Below, in pieces: positions 23,641-34,868 of a stretch of 64,000 nucleotides of DNA; position 1 is the stretch's first letter, and each line of letters begins with the position of its first letter. The notes beneath the pieces are model-generated. The model saw only the letters and a program-made list of their open reading frames with translations. It had not been told where the DNA came from and made no database searches. The position numbers were made by a program, and so were the translations under genes. Source of the stretch: Atherix ibis (lineage: Eukaryota; Arthropoda; Insecta; Diptera; Athericidae); contig OY282610.1 in NCBI GenBank assembly GCA_958298945.1, forward strand, positions 46,631,667 through 46,695,666. The letters run 5' to 3'.

Positions 23641-24800
23641 TCTACCACTTATTTCGATAAGAATATAATTTTTCTTACTTTTTGATTACAAATTCTTGTG
23701 AAATGTTTACATTACGAAATACATGTTTATAGTCGTTTTTGCTTGTATTATATAGAAACGTCTATCCTATTCTACAAAATGTATGCACATATTTTTGAAT
23801 ATATACGGATTAGTAAATTGTTAATATTGTACAATATGATCAACGAGTATATTGAGGGGATTACGATCGTATAGTATGTACGATGTTATTTCCAGCCAAT
23901 TTTCTTGCCGAACAAAATATGTTAAAAAACTATTTCCGCTGAACAATTTCAATCGCAGAGACACACACATAAGAAGTTAGGAAGCTACGTGCCCGTGTAT
24001 ATGTAGAGTAGGCAAAAAAAAGACAATTTCTACTTGCTTTGCATAACTGGCATTCGACCCGAAAATTATCATATGAACTACACATGAAGCAGCTCCTATT
24101 ATTATGTACATATTCAACGTTAAATTGACTGCTAAGTAAGTAACAGTTGGCAAAAGCAAAACATTTAACCATATTGGAAAGATTGTCATACGAACATATT
24201 GGAAACAACCAGGAATACCCGCAACAGATTAACCAAAAGGTTAAATTAGATACAAAATTGCTGACGCTCTTATACTGACCATCAATATTTGGAACTGGGC
24301 ACTACTATAATTACTATTATTGATAGTAGTGTTGCCGACAGTAAATCTCATCAGATAGAACATCTGGAAATTTACACATCAACATTAGAGTATTACCATA
24401 TACGAGCGTAAAGACACAACGTGGTATAGTGATTATACTCGTAAGTACGACCAATCGTCGTTGTTATACTCGTTATTTCTATAGATAAACACATGATACT
24501 ATAGCTACAGTCACAGTCAGCGTCATAATTAAATATCTTACCCCTTTTTAAAATGCACTAACTAATATTTTCAATAGTTTATAAAAATCAGATACTGTAC
24601 CATCACCACTCTCAAGTTAATATCAATAGTCCAATGCATATTAAATTAGAATGAAACTTACATAACGCACTCATCCATTTTGTGGTTTAAAAAGTACAGT
24701 ACTGTCATTTGACAGCTGTCAAACATATCTGTCATTCAGAGCAGTACTTGCTTAGTTTAGACTTTGCCATTTTATTATAGGAATCGTTTAACTACCGAAC
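23641..24800. other. Noncoding stretch before a candidate exon
   Basis: AT-rich with GTACGA/TACTCG motifs. Two overlapping minus-strand frames (23930-24208) show no domain. A TTTGACAGCTGTCAAAC inverted repeat at about 24708 is the only compact structure. The closing 100 bp look like a 5' leader. Confidence 0.4.
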
Positions 24801-24803
24801 AAT

Positions 24804-24941
24804 ATGCTAAAATTTGTATGCCGATTTTTCGAACAAAATTTTCTTCAACTACGTGAGCCATTGTCACAATTGGCTGTGGCGAAGCCTCTGTATCCGCGAA
24901 AAATCACTTTACACGTATTGTGTGCATTTTACTCTGAAATG
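24804..24941 (+). other. Candidate short coding exon, unknown
   Basis: ATG at 24804 opens MLKFVCRFFEQNFLQLREP and runs 46 codons to ...CAFYSEM, where ATGGTAATTATC offers a donor at 24942. If not spliced, the frame ends at TAG 24975-24977 (57 aa). Codon use and lower AT content differ from the surroundings, and a leader with a TTTGACAGCTGTCAAA palindrome lies upstream. I do not recognise the protein. No following exon was found before the DD41D remnant at 24975, so it may be a truncated or dead gene. Confidence 0.3.
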
Positions 24942-24974
24942 GTAATTATCCCTTATTTATTTGCAAATAACCGT

Positions 24975-25280
24975 TAGCATCAATTCTGAGCGCTATTGCC
25001 ATATGATATATGATTTTCTTTGGCCTAAACTTGAAGACTAAAATCTGAACTATGTTATATGTAGTTTTACCAAAACAAATTTTAGTTTTAATAAGAGAAA
25101 AAATTGACAGGATGCGTAATTTTCAGATTTGGTGATGTTAATTGGCCTCAAAGATCGTGCGATTTGAAGTGGTTCGATTTTTTCTTATAAAGCTAAGAGC
25201 AAAAGTTCTTATTTACGCAGACAATCACTAAAGATTTGAAGACTAACATTCGTCAAGTAATGACGAAATATCATCTAAAT
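24975..25280 (+). pseudogene. DD41D mariner-like remnant
   Basis: Plus-strand fragment of the same family as 13800-14460. Pieces include YDFLWPKLED, LNYM, GDVNWPP-like sequence read from 25133 onward, SCDLKWFDFFL (Asp 3 block) and DLKTNIRQVMTKYH near the C-terminus. It starts after the Asp 1 block and is broken by several stops. It lies directly behind the candidate exon at 24804. Confidence 0.6.
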
Positions 25281-26200
25281 AGTTGCAAGAAGTCTTATAG
25301 ATTTAGTCTCAATCTAAATTTGAAGTTTGTTTTATTTAATTTTACGAGTACTTTCCAAAGCACTAATTGGATAACCCTTTATTATGAGGCTATATTCGAG
25401 ATTTTACTGTCGGCATCTACAATAGTATTCTGCATCCAAAAGTGGTCTTAAATCTACGGTAATTTAAAAATGGAAAATTTAAAAAAAAAAAAACAGTAAT
25501 TAAAAAATGGAAAATTTTAAAAAATTATCTTTTCATCTTAAAAAATGTTCTATTAAAAATATAAACTGTAAATTCGTTTAGTGCAATATATTTACTAAAA
25601 TTTTTCGAAAAAATAAAACTTTTTTCAAACTTTTCCTATTTGTTGTTTCCTATAAAAAGTTGTTTTTTTTTTTGCCTAGAGATCTAAAAAATGTTTCCGT
25701 CCACTAAACAAATTTTTGAAGTCGTCTATTCAAAATATTTATACTAAACAACTTCTACAAGATAAATTATCTTTTTTAAAATAAAATCTTACGACTCAAA
25801 AAAAAATTGTTGAATAAAAAATGAAAATGATCAAAACAGATTTTTTTTTATAACCGAAAATGTGCATTAACAATTATTCTACAAAAAAAAAAAAAAAAAA
25901 AAATTCAATAAAAATCGTTTATTTGTTAAACTTCGAAAAAAAAACCAAATCTTATGTGTATTAATCAATTTCAGATAAAAAATTGTCGATCGTGAAAAGT
26001 TCTGATGATCTGACCAAATATCTTCCATTTTCTTGATCAATCTTGTTTCTGATTGTAGAAATGATAAAGAAGCAACACATTTGCATAACTGCAAAAAATA
26101 AAAATAAAAACATTCCCCCTAATGGTCATGCGTGGGCGGTGTACGACATAAAATTTCCTTCGTCGTTGGATGATCGATCAGTTGTACAGTCGCGACTGCG
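25281..26200. other. AT-rich spacer
   Basis: No gene seen. Poly-A of about 22 bases at 25883-25905 and several shorter A or T runs. The frames here are low-complexity. Confidence 0.5.
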
Positions 26201-27060
26201 AAAGCACTTTCGGTTTTGAAATTTTATTAGGTCAATCACGTGCGCAATTTTCACGTGTGTGCACTCTTCCGGATTGGTACGCTGTCGCAAAGAAGATGCA
26301 CATCCGTTAGAACGAGGTGTGTAAGATGGACCAGTGGAAATTGGAGGAAAAAAAATTATTCGGTGAATGTTCTACCTGTAAACGTGAGTATGCGCACGTA
26401 TGATAAGGCGGGACTGATCAGTCTGGTTAAAGATCGTGTCGTAATGTTTCACTGCAATTTCGGGAATATTCATTTTATGAAAAAAGTAATCCGCCTACCG
26501 GGAGGGCATATAGGTTGAAAATAGAAACACGTAAACGCAGCTTCGTAAAGACCGACAGGATTGCGCCCAAAGCTGCACTCATCCGAAACTACAGTCCAGA
26601 AAAAGACCTTGGCTTTTTGGGCGAAACATACTCATAGCTTATTGAGGTGATTTCCATCTCGTACGTCTGGCCGAAAAATCAGCACACAGAACCGAAATGT
26701 TTCCCAAGTAGTTCCGTTCCAATTATGGATATTGTATGATATGTATTCGTACATGTTTGGAATGGACCCAATACAGCATGGACCTTCGGGAAGGGTAGTG
26801 TGTCCCCATTAAATGATTGCCGTACGTACGATCTGGCGCGCAATGTACACAATCAATGCGTGTGCTGTGGGCCCGACTGTAGGAATCGTCGTAACTTCGA
26901 CTGGTGATAGATAGATGGATGGATGGATGGATGGATGGTGGGTGGGTGGTTATGATGATTCGGGAGTTCTATGCCTAGTCGTAGTGTAATCATAGCCATA
27001 GTCGCAATTGTGCCCAGAACGTTGTACGTACGTATGTAATTGGACTACGAGCGCGGTTAT
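26201..27060. other. Higher-GC island with candidate 5' exon
   Basis: About 850 bp of more balanced base composition with no homopolymers, unlike both flanks. It contains ATG at 26326 (MDQWKLEEKKLFGECSTCK), followed by a strong donor (AAC|GTGAGTATG at 26384), and a longer overlapping frame 26240-26518 in another phase. Neither product is recognised. A GATG(GATG)n run sits at about 26911-26941. It could be a promoter or 5' exon of a long gene outside the window, or conserved noncoding DNA. Confidence 0.3.
26906..26955. repeat. GGAT tetranucleotide microsatellite
   Basis: GATAGATAGATGGATGGATG continues as about six GGAT units and then turns into GGTGGGTGGGTGG. Confidence 0.85.
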
Positions 27061-29340
27061 AAATGGTCGATGTTAAATTGTAGAATGTTGAGTGTCAACC
27101 AACCATAAAAGCGATAGTGTAATCTTTGGAGGTGTTTCGTTTAAATTCTCTTTCACCTTTCGGGTTTGATTTCTGTTTCCCTTTTTGTTTCGTTTTGTTG
27201 CTATTATTAAGTTTCGCGGTTTTGTTGTGTTTTGTTTTTGTTTTGGTTTTGTTCTTTTTAAGTTCTTATTCTCCAACTTTCAGTTTCATTTTGAGCCCGA
27301 CCCCAATCGGAGAGTGCTTTCTCATATCCTCTCTCTCTCTCTCTCTCTTTTATCATACTGACTATAGATAACCGATTTTCCCACTAAAGAAAAAAAAAAG
27401 GTTCTCTCATCTCATAACTTTGTTCTATCTAATTTTACTGTTCAATGCTAGAGATGATTTTCGGTAAATCTTTTTATTTGGTCAAAATCGAATTCAATTA
27501 TTTTTAGTTACTCACATAACAACTACTTGGAATTTTCGTTCGTCGGTAGTTACTGTCGAACCATACAAGCAACAAATTTCGATACTCTGGATATTGACGA
27601 TGCTCTCTCATATGGTATCGCTCCATCTTGCTCTATTCTATTCTATTTTTATATAATTTGATCTCACACGTTCTATTCGGCCGCGCTCTACTTTGCTGTG
27701 CTCGGTTGTTCCGCAGCGCTCTAATATATTTTATCTCATAAAGTTCTGTGCATATCAACTTTGCCTTGCTTTACTGTCATCTCAAGCCGCTGCATTGCGT
27801 TACAGTACGCTGCAATGTAATGTATCGTAACGCAACGTGACGCTTGCTGTGCTGTATCGTGCCGTCTCTGCGCAATACATACCATAACCATACGATTAAA
27901 TCTATGCAGCCGTATTGTATGTTGCCGCACATTGTAGAGAGCGCATATATTATTTGTGCTGCTCTCCTTCGGGTTGTTTTGTCCGTGCACTGATATTTGT
28001 TCAGTTCTGTTTTTGTTAATTTACTATTTTATCGGTTTCATTTTAATAATTTCGTGAAAAGTTTTCTTTTTTCTTTTTTTTTGTACTTTTTTCGTTTTTT
28101 ATTTCGAAAACAAAATATTTTTATGTGATTAATTAATAAATTCTTCAAAAACTTATTTTTTGTTGTTGTGTGTGTGCGTGTGTGTGTGCGTACGTGTTAG
28201 TACACACGTGTGTGCGCGCATATTTTTACATGTTTTAATTAATTGTGCTTTATTATAATTAAGAAAAGAAAAGAAAACTGGACAACAGTATGTGAATATA
28301 ATTTTTAAAATATAGAAAAAATATTTAAAAAAAAAAAAAAAAAAAAAACAACAACAAAAATTGTTGATATAATAAAAGGGAGAAAAATAAAAGAAAATTC
28401 TGATGACCGGTAAGAGAGAAAGATAAACTTTTTTTTTTTGCCCTTTAAATTCTCACTTTTGATATTTGCCAACATACCATATATATTTATTATAAACAAG
28501 AAACAAACAAAATAAATAAATGAAAATAAACAAACCACTTCTAATACTACTTGCGGCGTTGGTGGTATTTAAAAAAAAATTAAATTCGTTTGTTGATTTT
28601 TTTTTCTAATTTCCTTTTTTCTTAAAATAATAGTCGTTATAATATGTTTTTATGATAGAAGACGAAATAAAGATAAAGAGCGAAATGGTGAGAAATGAAA
28701 AGTGATCGAAACGGGCAAAATCACTTTAAATGCAGATTTACATTAATGCATACAAAACAGTTAATTATGTACATACATGTATGCATACGATTAAGTAATT
28801 TTTAAGAAGAAACGCAATATATGCATAAGAGTACATACAAACGAGTATATGTACATATATGGATTAGAATTTTTTTTAACAGAATATTTTTATCAGAAAA
28901 AAAACCCAGTAAAATAGGAAGAGGAGAACAAACCAAATGTAAATAAAAGAGCAATTTGCAGAATAAGAGATGAAGAAAAATAATAACAAAATACGGCGAT
29001 TATGTAAATGAAAGATATAAACAAAATTCTTCTTGTTTATGATAGGAACAAAATTCCGGCTAAAACTGTAAATTGCATGCAGTCCATCTAGTGAAAATTT
29101 CAAAACATTCACAGTCTTATGAGAATGCACAAATCGCCGACTGTTTTACGAGTATCAGCGAAATATGGTAGATCTTGTTTCAAGAGTACTGCCATACATT
29201 TCAGTGTTTTGTTATGTGGCAGGATTGTTGTTTTACAGTTTAAATTGAAAAACCAATAAGGTACTTTATTATTTTTTTTATTATTTTTATTTTTATCTGC
29301 AACTAAAATTTTATTGTAACAAGCAGATTTACATAACATT
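27061..29340. other. Noncoding DNA with simple repeats
   Basis: It holds a T-rich coding-looking frame with no domain (27126-27371), a CT run at 27329-27350, a C/G-containing stretch 27560-28000 rich in GCTCT and CGTAACG motifs, a GT/GC alternating tract at 28164-28222 (Z-DNA-like), and poly-A at 28328-28348. No gene is supported. Confidence 0.5.
28164..28222. repeat. Alternating purine-pyrimidine GT/GC tract
   Basis: TGTTGTGTGTGTGCGTGTGT leads into GTGCGTACGTGTTAGTACAC and ACGTGTGTGCGCGCATA. The tract is near-continuous alternating purine/pyrimidine and partly self-complementary. Confidence 0.75.
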
Positions 29341-29344
29341 TTAA

Positions 29345-30360
29345 TTAACAATCTTGTGCATCATAAAGTGGGAGTAAACACCCATCGGCGTTTCTCCAAC
29401 TAACAGAAGTTAGAGATTCCTCTAGAAAATCTCTAGGCCATTGTCTCTTAAGTCTCCGATGAGTGTTTCCGGGGAGGGCTGTACAAGACAATTCTCTCAC
29501 AAGTGGATTATGATGATAGGGTAAACGGGAGTGAAATTTTTGATAACGGGAAATGCACAGGTCATGAACAAAGGGAACATTTAGGTCACGATGTATTACA
29601 GTGTTACGAACATAAAATGGGGCATCAACAATTTTACGGAGGATCTTGGATTGTAAGGTTTCGTTGAATCCAAAAGTTCAATTCCATTTGTCCAAATTGG
29701 TTTTATAATTGTATTGTACTCGTAGATTAGAAGTTTACTTTTAATTGTTAGTTTCGAGCGTTTGTCCAGTAGTCTAAGAAGTTGTAGGTAACGTCTGTTA
29801 GCTTCAGCTCTTTTTAATCTACAATAGTATGTGGGTTCCATGTTAGTCTCTTGTCCAAGTAAAGTCCCAAATAACGCACTTTATCATATTGCGGTATCAT
29901 GTTGCTATTAAGGTATAAAGGGGTAGGTTTACCTTGACAAAGTGTGAAAGTAATGTGAGCACTCTTCTGTTCATTTACCTTCACTCTCCATTTCTTAAAC
30001 CAAGATTGAAGGTTGTGGATATGGGATTGTAAATTGTTGGAAGCTATGTCAGGATTTGAATGGGTAGCAAGTATGGCCGTATCATCTGCATAAGTAGCAA
30101 TGATAGTATTAGTATAAGCTGGGATGTCATGGGTATAAATATTATATAAGATGGGACCAAGGATACTGCCTTGTGGGACTCCGGCTAGAATAGGATATAT
30201 TTCCGAGGATTCTGAGTTAATTGCAACTTGGAAATATCGTTGGGAGAGATATGAATTTATGATAAGGCAGTTTGATGATGGAAGAAAGCTCTTGAGTTTC
30301 CAAAGGAGTCCAGGATGCCACATACGATCAAAAGCTTGGGAGATATCTAGAAATACTCCT
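29345..30360 (-). pseudogene. 5'-truncated Jockey reverse transcriptase
   Basis: 3' part of a Jockey ORF2. From the truncation near 30360 it reads VFLDISQAFDRMWHPGLL (palm motif A), GVPQGSILGPILYNIYTHDI (motif B region), TYADDTAILATHS (catalytic YADD), KVNEQKSAHITFT and VRYLGLYLDKRLTW. A frameshift near 29838 leads to LDKRSKLTIKSKLLIYEY and IIKPIWTNGIELL. A second shift near 29655 leads to ILRKIVDAPFYVRN and on to a natural-looking stop at 29345-29347 after LLPLYDAQDC. A T-rich stretch at 29270-29300 may be the old poly-A tail. 5' truncation is the usual outcome of target-primed insertion. Only two frameshifts make it much younger than the other Jockey copies here. Confidence 0.9.
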
Positions 30361-30745
30361 CATAAGGTACTTGAATACATTATTTGTAGTTTTATTAAAG
30401 AAAAATTGAATCAAACATCATTTATTTATTATTTTGGCAATATTTGTATGGTATGTAGTTTAGTTGTCAGTTTTAGTCGGAATTGTTGGCCATTTAGCGA
30501 CATCTTGTTTTTTGTTCGTATGTCCCTAGGACATGAGTGTGTGGGGGAGTTGGAATTGATCTTTAGTTAGCTGAATGGAACAGTTATAGATGGTTAGATA
30601 TTGTATAGAATGTTAGTTTGTTTTAAGAAATTAAGAAGAGGTTTTGGAAAATGTAATGAGGGATTTAAAAGCTCCACAATGAAGGGAATCACAATAAAAA
30701 GGAAATGTTGGGTAAAGTGATTCATCTTCACTTAGAAGATGAGTA

Positions 30746-32017
30746 CGAGGGTCATTCAACAAGTACTTAGACTACAAAAGAAAAACGAAAATTTTGAAAA
30801 GGTAGCAATTAATTTTTCCACATAATCTCCTTCAAGCTCCATACACTTGGCCCAGCGATGCTCTAACTTTTTTAACCCGTCCAAAAAATACATTTTCTCG
30901 AGGGAAACAAAATAGGCCTCCGTGGCGACGATGACCCAAATCTATTCCCGGCGAGTGATTTTTTCAGGTTTGGAAACAAAAAGTAGTCACAGGGGGCCAA
31001 ATCTGGAGAGTATGGGGCAGCAATTTGTAGCGCAATTCGACCAATTTGGCCATGGCGACGGCGGAGGTGTGAGCTGGCGCGTTGTCATGGTGGAACAGCA
31101 CTTTTTTCTTCGCAAAGTGGGGCCGCTTTTTCTTCAATTCAACGTCAAATCGGCCCAATAAGTCAGCATAGTAGCGCCCCGTGATTGTTTTACCATTCTC
31201 GAGGTAATCGATGTGGATCACACCTTGTGAATCCCAGAAAACGGTGGCCATCACCTTTCCGGCCGATCGAACAGTCTTCGCCTTCTTCGGAGCACGTTCG
31301 CCGGGTGAAGTCCACTGTTTCGACTGTTCCTTGGTCTCTGGTGTGTACCAGTGAATCCATGTTTCGTCGATGGTCACGAAACGATGCAAGTACTCCGCTG
31401 GATTGCGCTGAAACAGCGCCAAACACGTCGCCGATGTGGTCTCACGGTTGCGCTTGTTTTCCGGTGTGAGCAAATGCGGCACCCATCACGCCCACAGCTT
31501 TCTCATGCCCAGTTCTTCGTGTAGAATATGATGCACCGTGCCTACTGCGATGCCCACAGTCTCAGCTATCTCGTGAACCTTCAATCGACGGTCTGCCAAC
31601 ACGAGATCGTGGACTTTTTTAACGTTTTCCTCCGTAGCAGCCGTTTTCGGGGCACCTGGGCGTGGCTCATCAAAAACCGACGTGCGGCCACGAACAAACT
31701 CGTTGAACCAATTCTGGACGGTCGCCATTGAAGGAGAAGAGTCACCATACACAGCATCCAAGCGATCTTTGATTTCGCTGCGCTTTTTCCCTTCCAAAAA
31801 CAAGAATCTAATCACCGAACGATATTGTTCTTTTTCCATTTTTGTGCAACCGACCGACACGCTCGCTTTCAAAGGCTGTCAAAACAAAACTAATGAAGGG
31901 AATCGACTGAAACTTTGACAATAGGCTACTAAAAGAATGTACTGCACGATGGTAAATTTCTTTTGTGACAGCAGTTCCATCGGGCGGTGAGGCTAAGTAC
32001 TTGTTGAATGACCCTCG
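30746..32017 (-). mobile_element. Complete mariner with perfect terminal repeats
   Basis: TA at 30744-30745, a 25-bp terminal repeat 30746-30770 beginning CGAGGGTCATTCAACAAGTA, its exact inverted copy at 31993-32017, then TA at 32018-32019. The total is 1272 bp, standard for mariner. All 25 positions match, so the insertion is recent, yet the internal gene is broken. The termini are of the same type as the element at 8380. Confidence 0.97.
30830..31839 (-). pseudogene. Mariner transposase with one stop and two shifts
   Basis: Starts at MEKEQYRSVIRF (31839). HTH pieces include FLEGKKRSEIKDRL, VQNWFNEFVRG and VHEIAETVGIAVGTV. An in-frame TGA at 31486-31488 replaces the Arg of the WA(R)WVPHLL linker, a CGA-to-TGA type change. 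The frame then continues unbroken through TIDETWIHWYT (Asp 1) and VLFHHDNAPAHTSA (Asp 2). A frameshift near 31012 precedes YSPDLAPCDYFLFPN (Asp 3), and a second indel near 30945 precedes the tail FLDGLKKLEHRWAKC. The whole DD34D catalytic set is still encoded. Confidence 0.93.
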
Positions 32018-32137
32018 TAATAGTGAGTTGAACGTCACAGAAGGGCAGATGGGAAGAGGATAATTTGCGAAAAGAAAATTTTTATTAGACAGCAGAACGT
32101 CGTATCAGAATTGTGACCAGTTTTCGTGCCCAAAATG

Positions 32138-32242
32138 TTGATGAGGTTGTCTCGAGTACACTAGTTTGGATGTGGTTCTCGAGTAGACTAATTTTGATGT
32201 GGTTCTCGAGTAGACTAATTTGATGAGGTTCTTGAGTATACT
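32138..32242. repeat. Short tandem repeat, ~32 bp x 3-4
   Basis: Repeats of GATG(T/A)GGTTCTCGAGTAGAC followed by TAATTTT, the first and last copies diverged. It lies between two mariner-type elements. Confidence 0.75.
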
Positions 32243-32294
32243 TATGGGAAGCCATTGGCTATTATTATTGGGAACAACCGCACCGTTTCGTCTA

Positions 32295-33204
32295 CACGGT
32301 GTGTCCCAAAAACAACCGGAATTTATATTTAAATCATACAACATGCCGCGCCATCTATTGAAAATTTGCAGCATTAAAAATATACATTCATCCTCTTTCA
32401 AAGGAACCTAAATTCATGTAAATCGGATGACAGATGTGAAAGTTACAGCCATTTCAAAAAAAGAAAAAGTGTGCTAATGTTACAAAACAAAAATGGCTGG
32501 GATATCATCATAAAATGCCCCTTTCATCTTGGTTTTCAGTTTTGGAAATAGAAAATAGTCACATGGTGATAGATAAGGCAAATACGGAGGGTGGTTGATG
32601 AGAGAAATCCGTTTTTTCATCAAAAATGCGTTGACTTCTTTGGTCTTCATTTAATTCATGTGGAACAAAACGCGCACAGACCTTTCTTTTACCCAAATCT
32701 TCAATATAAATTCTCCAAATAGTGTTTTTATTCGTATTTAATTCCTCATTGTCGTAGTAAAATTTGCATCGATACCAATGATTTCACGTACTTTTTCCAC
32801 TAATTCAGCACGATTACTAGCTTACTGGACGACCTGGCCTTAGGTCGTCTTTTAAATCCTCACGACCATTTTTAAATCGTGTAAACCACGTATGAATTTG
32901 AGTACGACTCATACAATCATCACCATAAACTTTTTGCATCAATTCGTATGTCTCAGCGAATTTTTTTTTTTTTTGTGTGAAAGTTTAACACAAAATTTTT
33001 TGTGCTCTTTTTTGTTTTGTAACATTACCACACTTTTTTTTTTATTGAAATGGCTGTAACTCTCACATCTGTCATCTGATTACATGAATTTAGGTGCGTT
33101 TGAAAAATGATGAATGTATCTTTTTAATGCTACAAATTTTCAATAGATGGCGCTGCATGTTGTATGATTTAAATATAAATTCCTGTTGTTTTTGGGATAC
33201 ACTG
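32295..33204. mobile_element. Mariner-like element with ~170-bp terminal repeats
   Basis: The left end CACGGTGTGTCCCAAAAACA (32295) and the right end, read inward as CAGTGTATCCCAAAAACAAC (from 33204), are both flanked by TA (32293-32294 and 33205-33206). The inverted similarity runs inward about 170 bp with few differences, through AATCATACAACATGC, GCGCCATCTATTGAAAATTT and TTACAGCCATTTCA. The 910-bp element is shorter than an autonomous mariner. The terminal repeats are much longer than the ~30 bp usual for mariner. Confidence 0.85.
32500..32960 (-). pseudogene. Internally deleted transposase in the long-TIR element
   Basis: Minus-strand pieces are FAETYELMQKVYGDDCMSRT with IHTWFTRFKNGREDLKDDLR and PGRP (first HTH), then VEKVREIIGID (second HTH). 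After a large deletion comes HPPYLPYLSPCDYFLFPKLK (Asp 3 block, the preceding conserved Asp lost) and KGAFYDDIPAI. The Asp 1 and Asp 2 blocks are absent. It is therefore a non-autonomous deletion derivative. Confidence 0.75.
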
Positions 33205-33239
33205 TATATACCAGTCTTCATATAACAACAGAAATTGAA

Positions 33240-34060
33240 TTCTGTACCATAAAGAGAGTATCGTGCGTAGAGTCAGAAGAAATTATAATGAAAAGATTAT
33301 CGGCATAAAGGCAATGTCAAACCGACGAAAGAGAAGTGGAAAAGGAGTAAATATAAATAAGGTTGTGGAAAGAGGACATCCCTGTGGAATACCATTCTTA
33401 GTTCTGCGTTTGAAACCGTAAAGGTTTTTCACACATCTAAGATTGCAAAAGACTGAGCATATCAGGTTCATCACCCCACTCAACCAATCCGATCAAGATT
33501 CTGTGTGGGCAAATGCGATTGTATGCCTTCCCTAGATCAAGTGATCATAGCAATCCATGACGATGTAGCTGTAAAAGTCTGACTTGTAGGCATATTGATG
33601 GGCGCTGAGATTTTTTTGCAAGAATCTTTTCCAGAAATAAATCGGTCTGAAATAGTTAACCGAAACAGTTGTAATTTGTCTTTTAGGTACTGGAATCGTG
33701 ACTGCTACTTTCCAATAGTTTGGAAATATATACTTTTACAGAGGTTGACAATCCGGTAATGGAATGATCAAGGTACCTCATCAATCATTCTAAATGAATT
33801 TTTGCCTTACCAGAAGAAGTTCCCTTGAAAGAATTTATTACAAATCCAAATTCTGTGAGTGATACCAGGTAGTTTAAGATATGTGAGGAAGTAGAATCGA
33901 TTGGCAACAGATTATCTGTGCAGGATTGTTTAACTACAATATATGGGATACTTTACTGAGATGGTCATTAGATGAGGATGATGAACAAACTGCAGCAAAT
34001 TCCTCGAGAACCGATTGGAAATCGGTTCTAATCCCACTCTCCGAATCACTCCATTCTTAT
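33240..34060 (-). pseudogene. Degraded non-LTR reverse transcriptase
   Basis: Minus-strand translation across frames gives FQTIGK with PVPKRQ-like sequence near 33700, KDSCKKI near 33620, KAYNRICPHRILIGLVEWG near 33500 (motif A region), and RRTKNGIPQGCPLSTTLF at 33360-33410 (motif B). The YADD motif is not found and the frame dies near 33283. The GIPQG-PLS-TLF form resembles I/Jockey-group elements and differs from the GVPQGSILGP form at 30.2 kb, so it is another lineage. Confidence 0.65.
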
Positions 34061-34868
34061 GAATCATCAACTTATGTTATGCAATAGTATTTCTTGTAGA
34101 TCATATCTTTTTTTAAGTAGGATGTGCAACCCTTAAAATTTTTGGTATATTTTTTTCTTTTTCTTTTATTTATAAATAAAAACAAAATTATTATAAATCA
34201 AAAGTTTTATGAGAAGCAAAAACTAACAAAAAATTTTAACAAAAAATTTATTTAAAAAAAAAATATTCGTTTTTTTTTCTAGTGTGGTTTGTTTACAATA
34301 TTTATTTGTTTCAACGAAATGGACCAAAATAAAATAAAAATAGTTCTTATTTTATGGAATATAAAAGTGGACATGTATTGAAGAATTTAAAGAAAAAACT
34401 AAAATTTAAAAAAAATTGAAACGTTACAATCTTTAATAATCAACAAACAATAATATTTAGTTATAGTTTTAATAATAATAATAATAACGATGTGATACAT
34501 ACAATATCATTTAACTAAGCGTATACCATATATTTACAAATACAAATTATTATTATTTTTAAATTTAACAAATTACACCACAGTATAGAAGACTTAAAAG
34601 TAAAAAATAATTAATAAGAAAACCAAGAATTATTTTGAAGTATGCGGCAAGAAATACAAAATAGTCAAAGAGGTTTTAATTTAATGTGACAAGAAAGAAA
34701 ATATTTGTTTCATCATAAATTAATACAAAAATAATAGTATAAAAACAGTAACAAAAGGTAAATTTAAGTAAAACTAATAAAATACACAAAAAAAGGTGAT
34801 AGAAGCAAAAATTGATAATATTTACAAAAATAAGGATAATAAGAAAGAGAACAAAAACATTTAGAATA

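Noticed and set aside
27126..27371. 81-codon hydrophobic open frame, membrane-protein-like
   Set aside because: Leu/Phe content comes from a T-rich tract and a CT microsatellite; no start context, splice sites or domain.
28305..28538. 77-codon minus-strand frame with a Phe run
   Set aside because: Driven by a 21-base poly-A tract; no gene signal.
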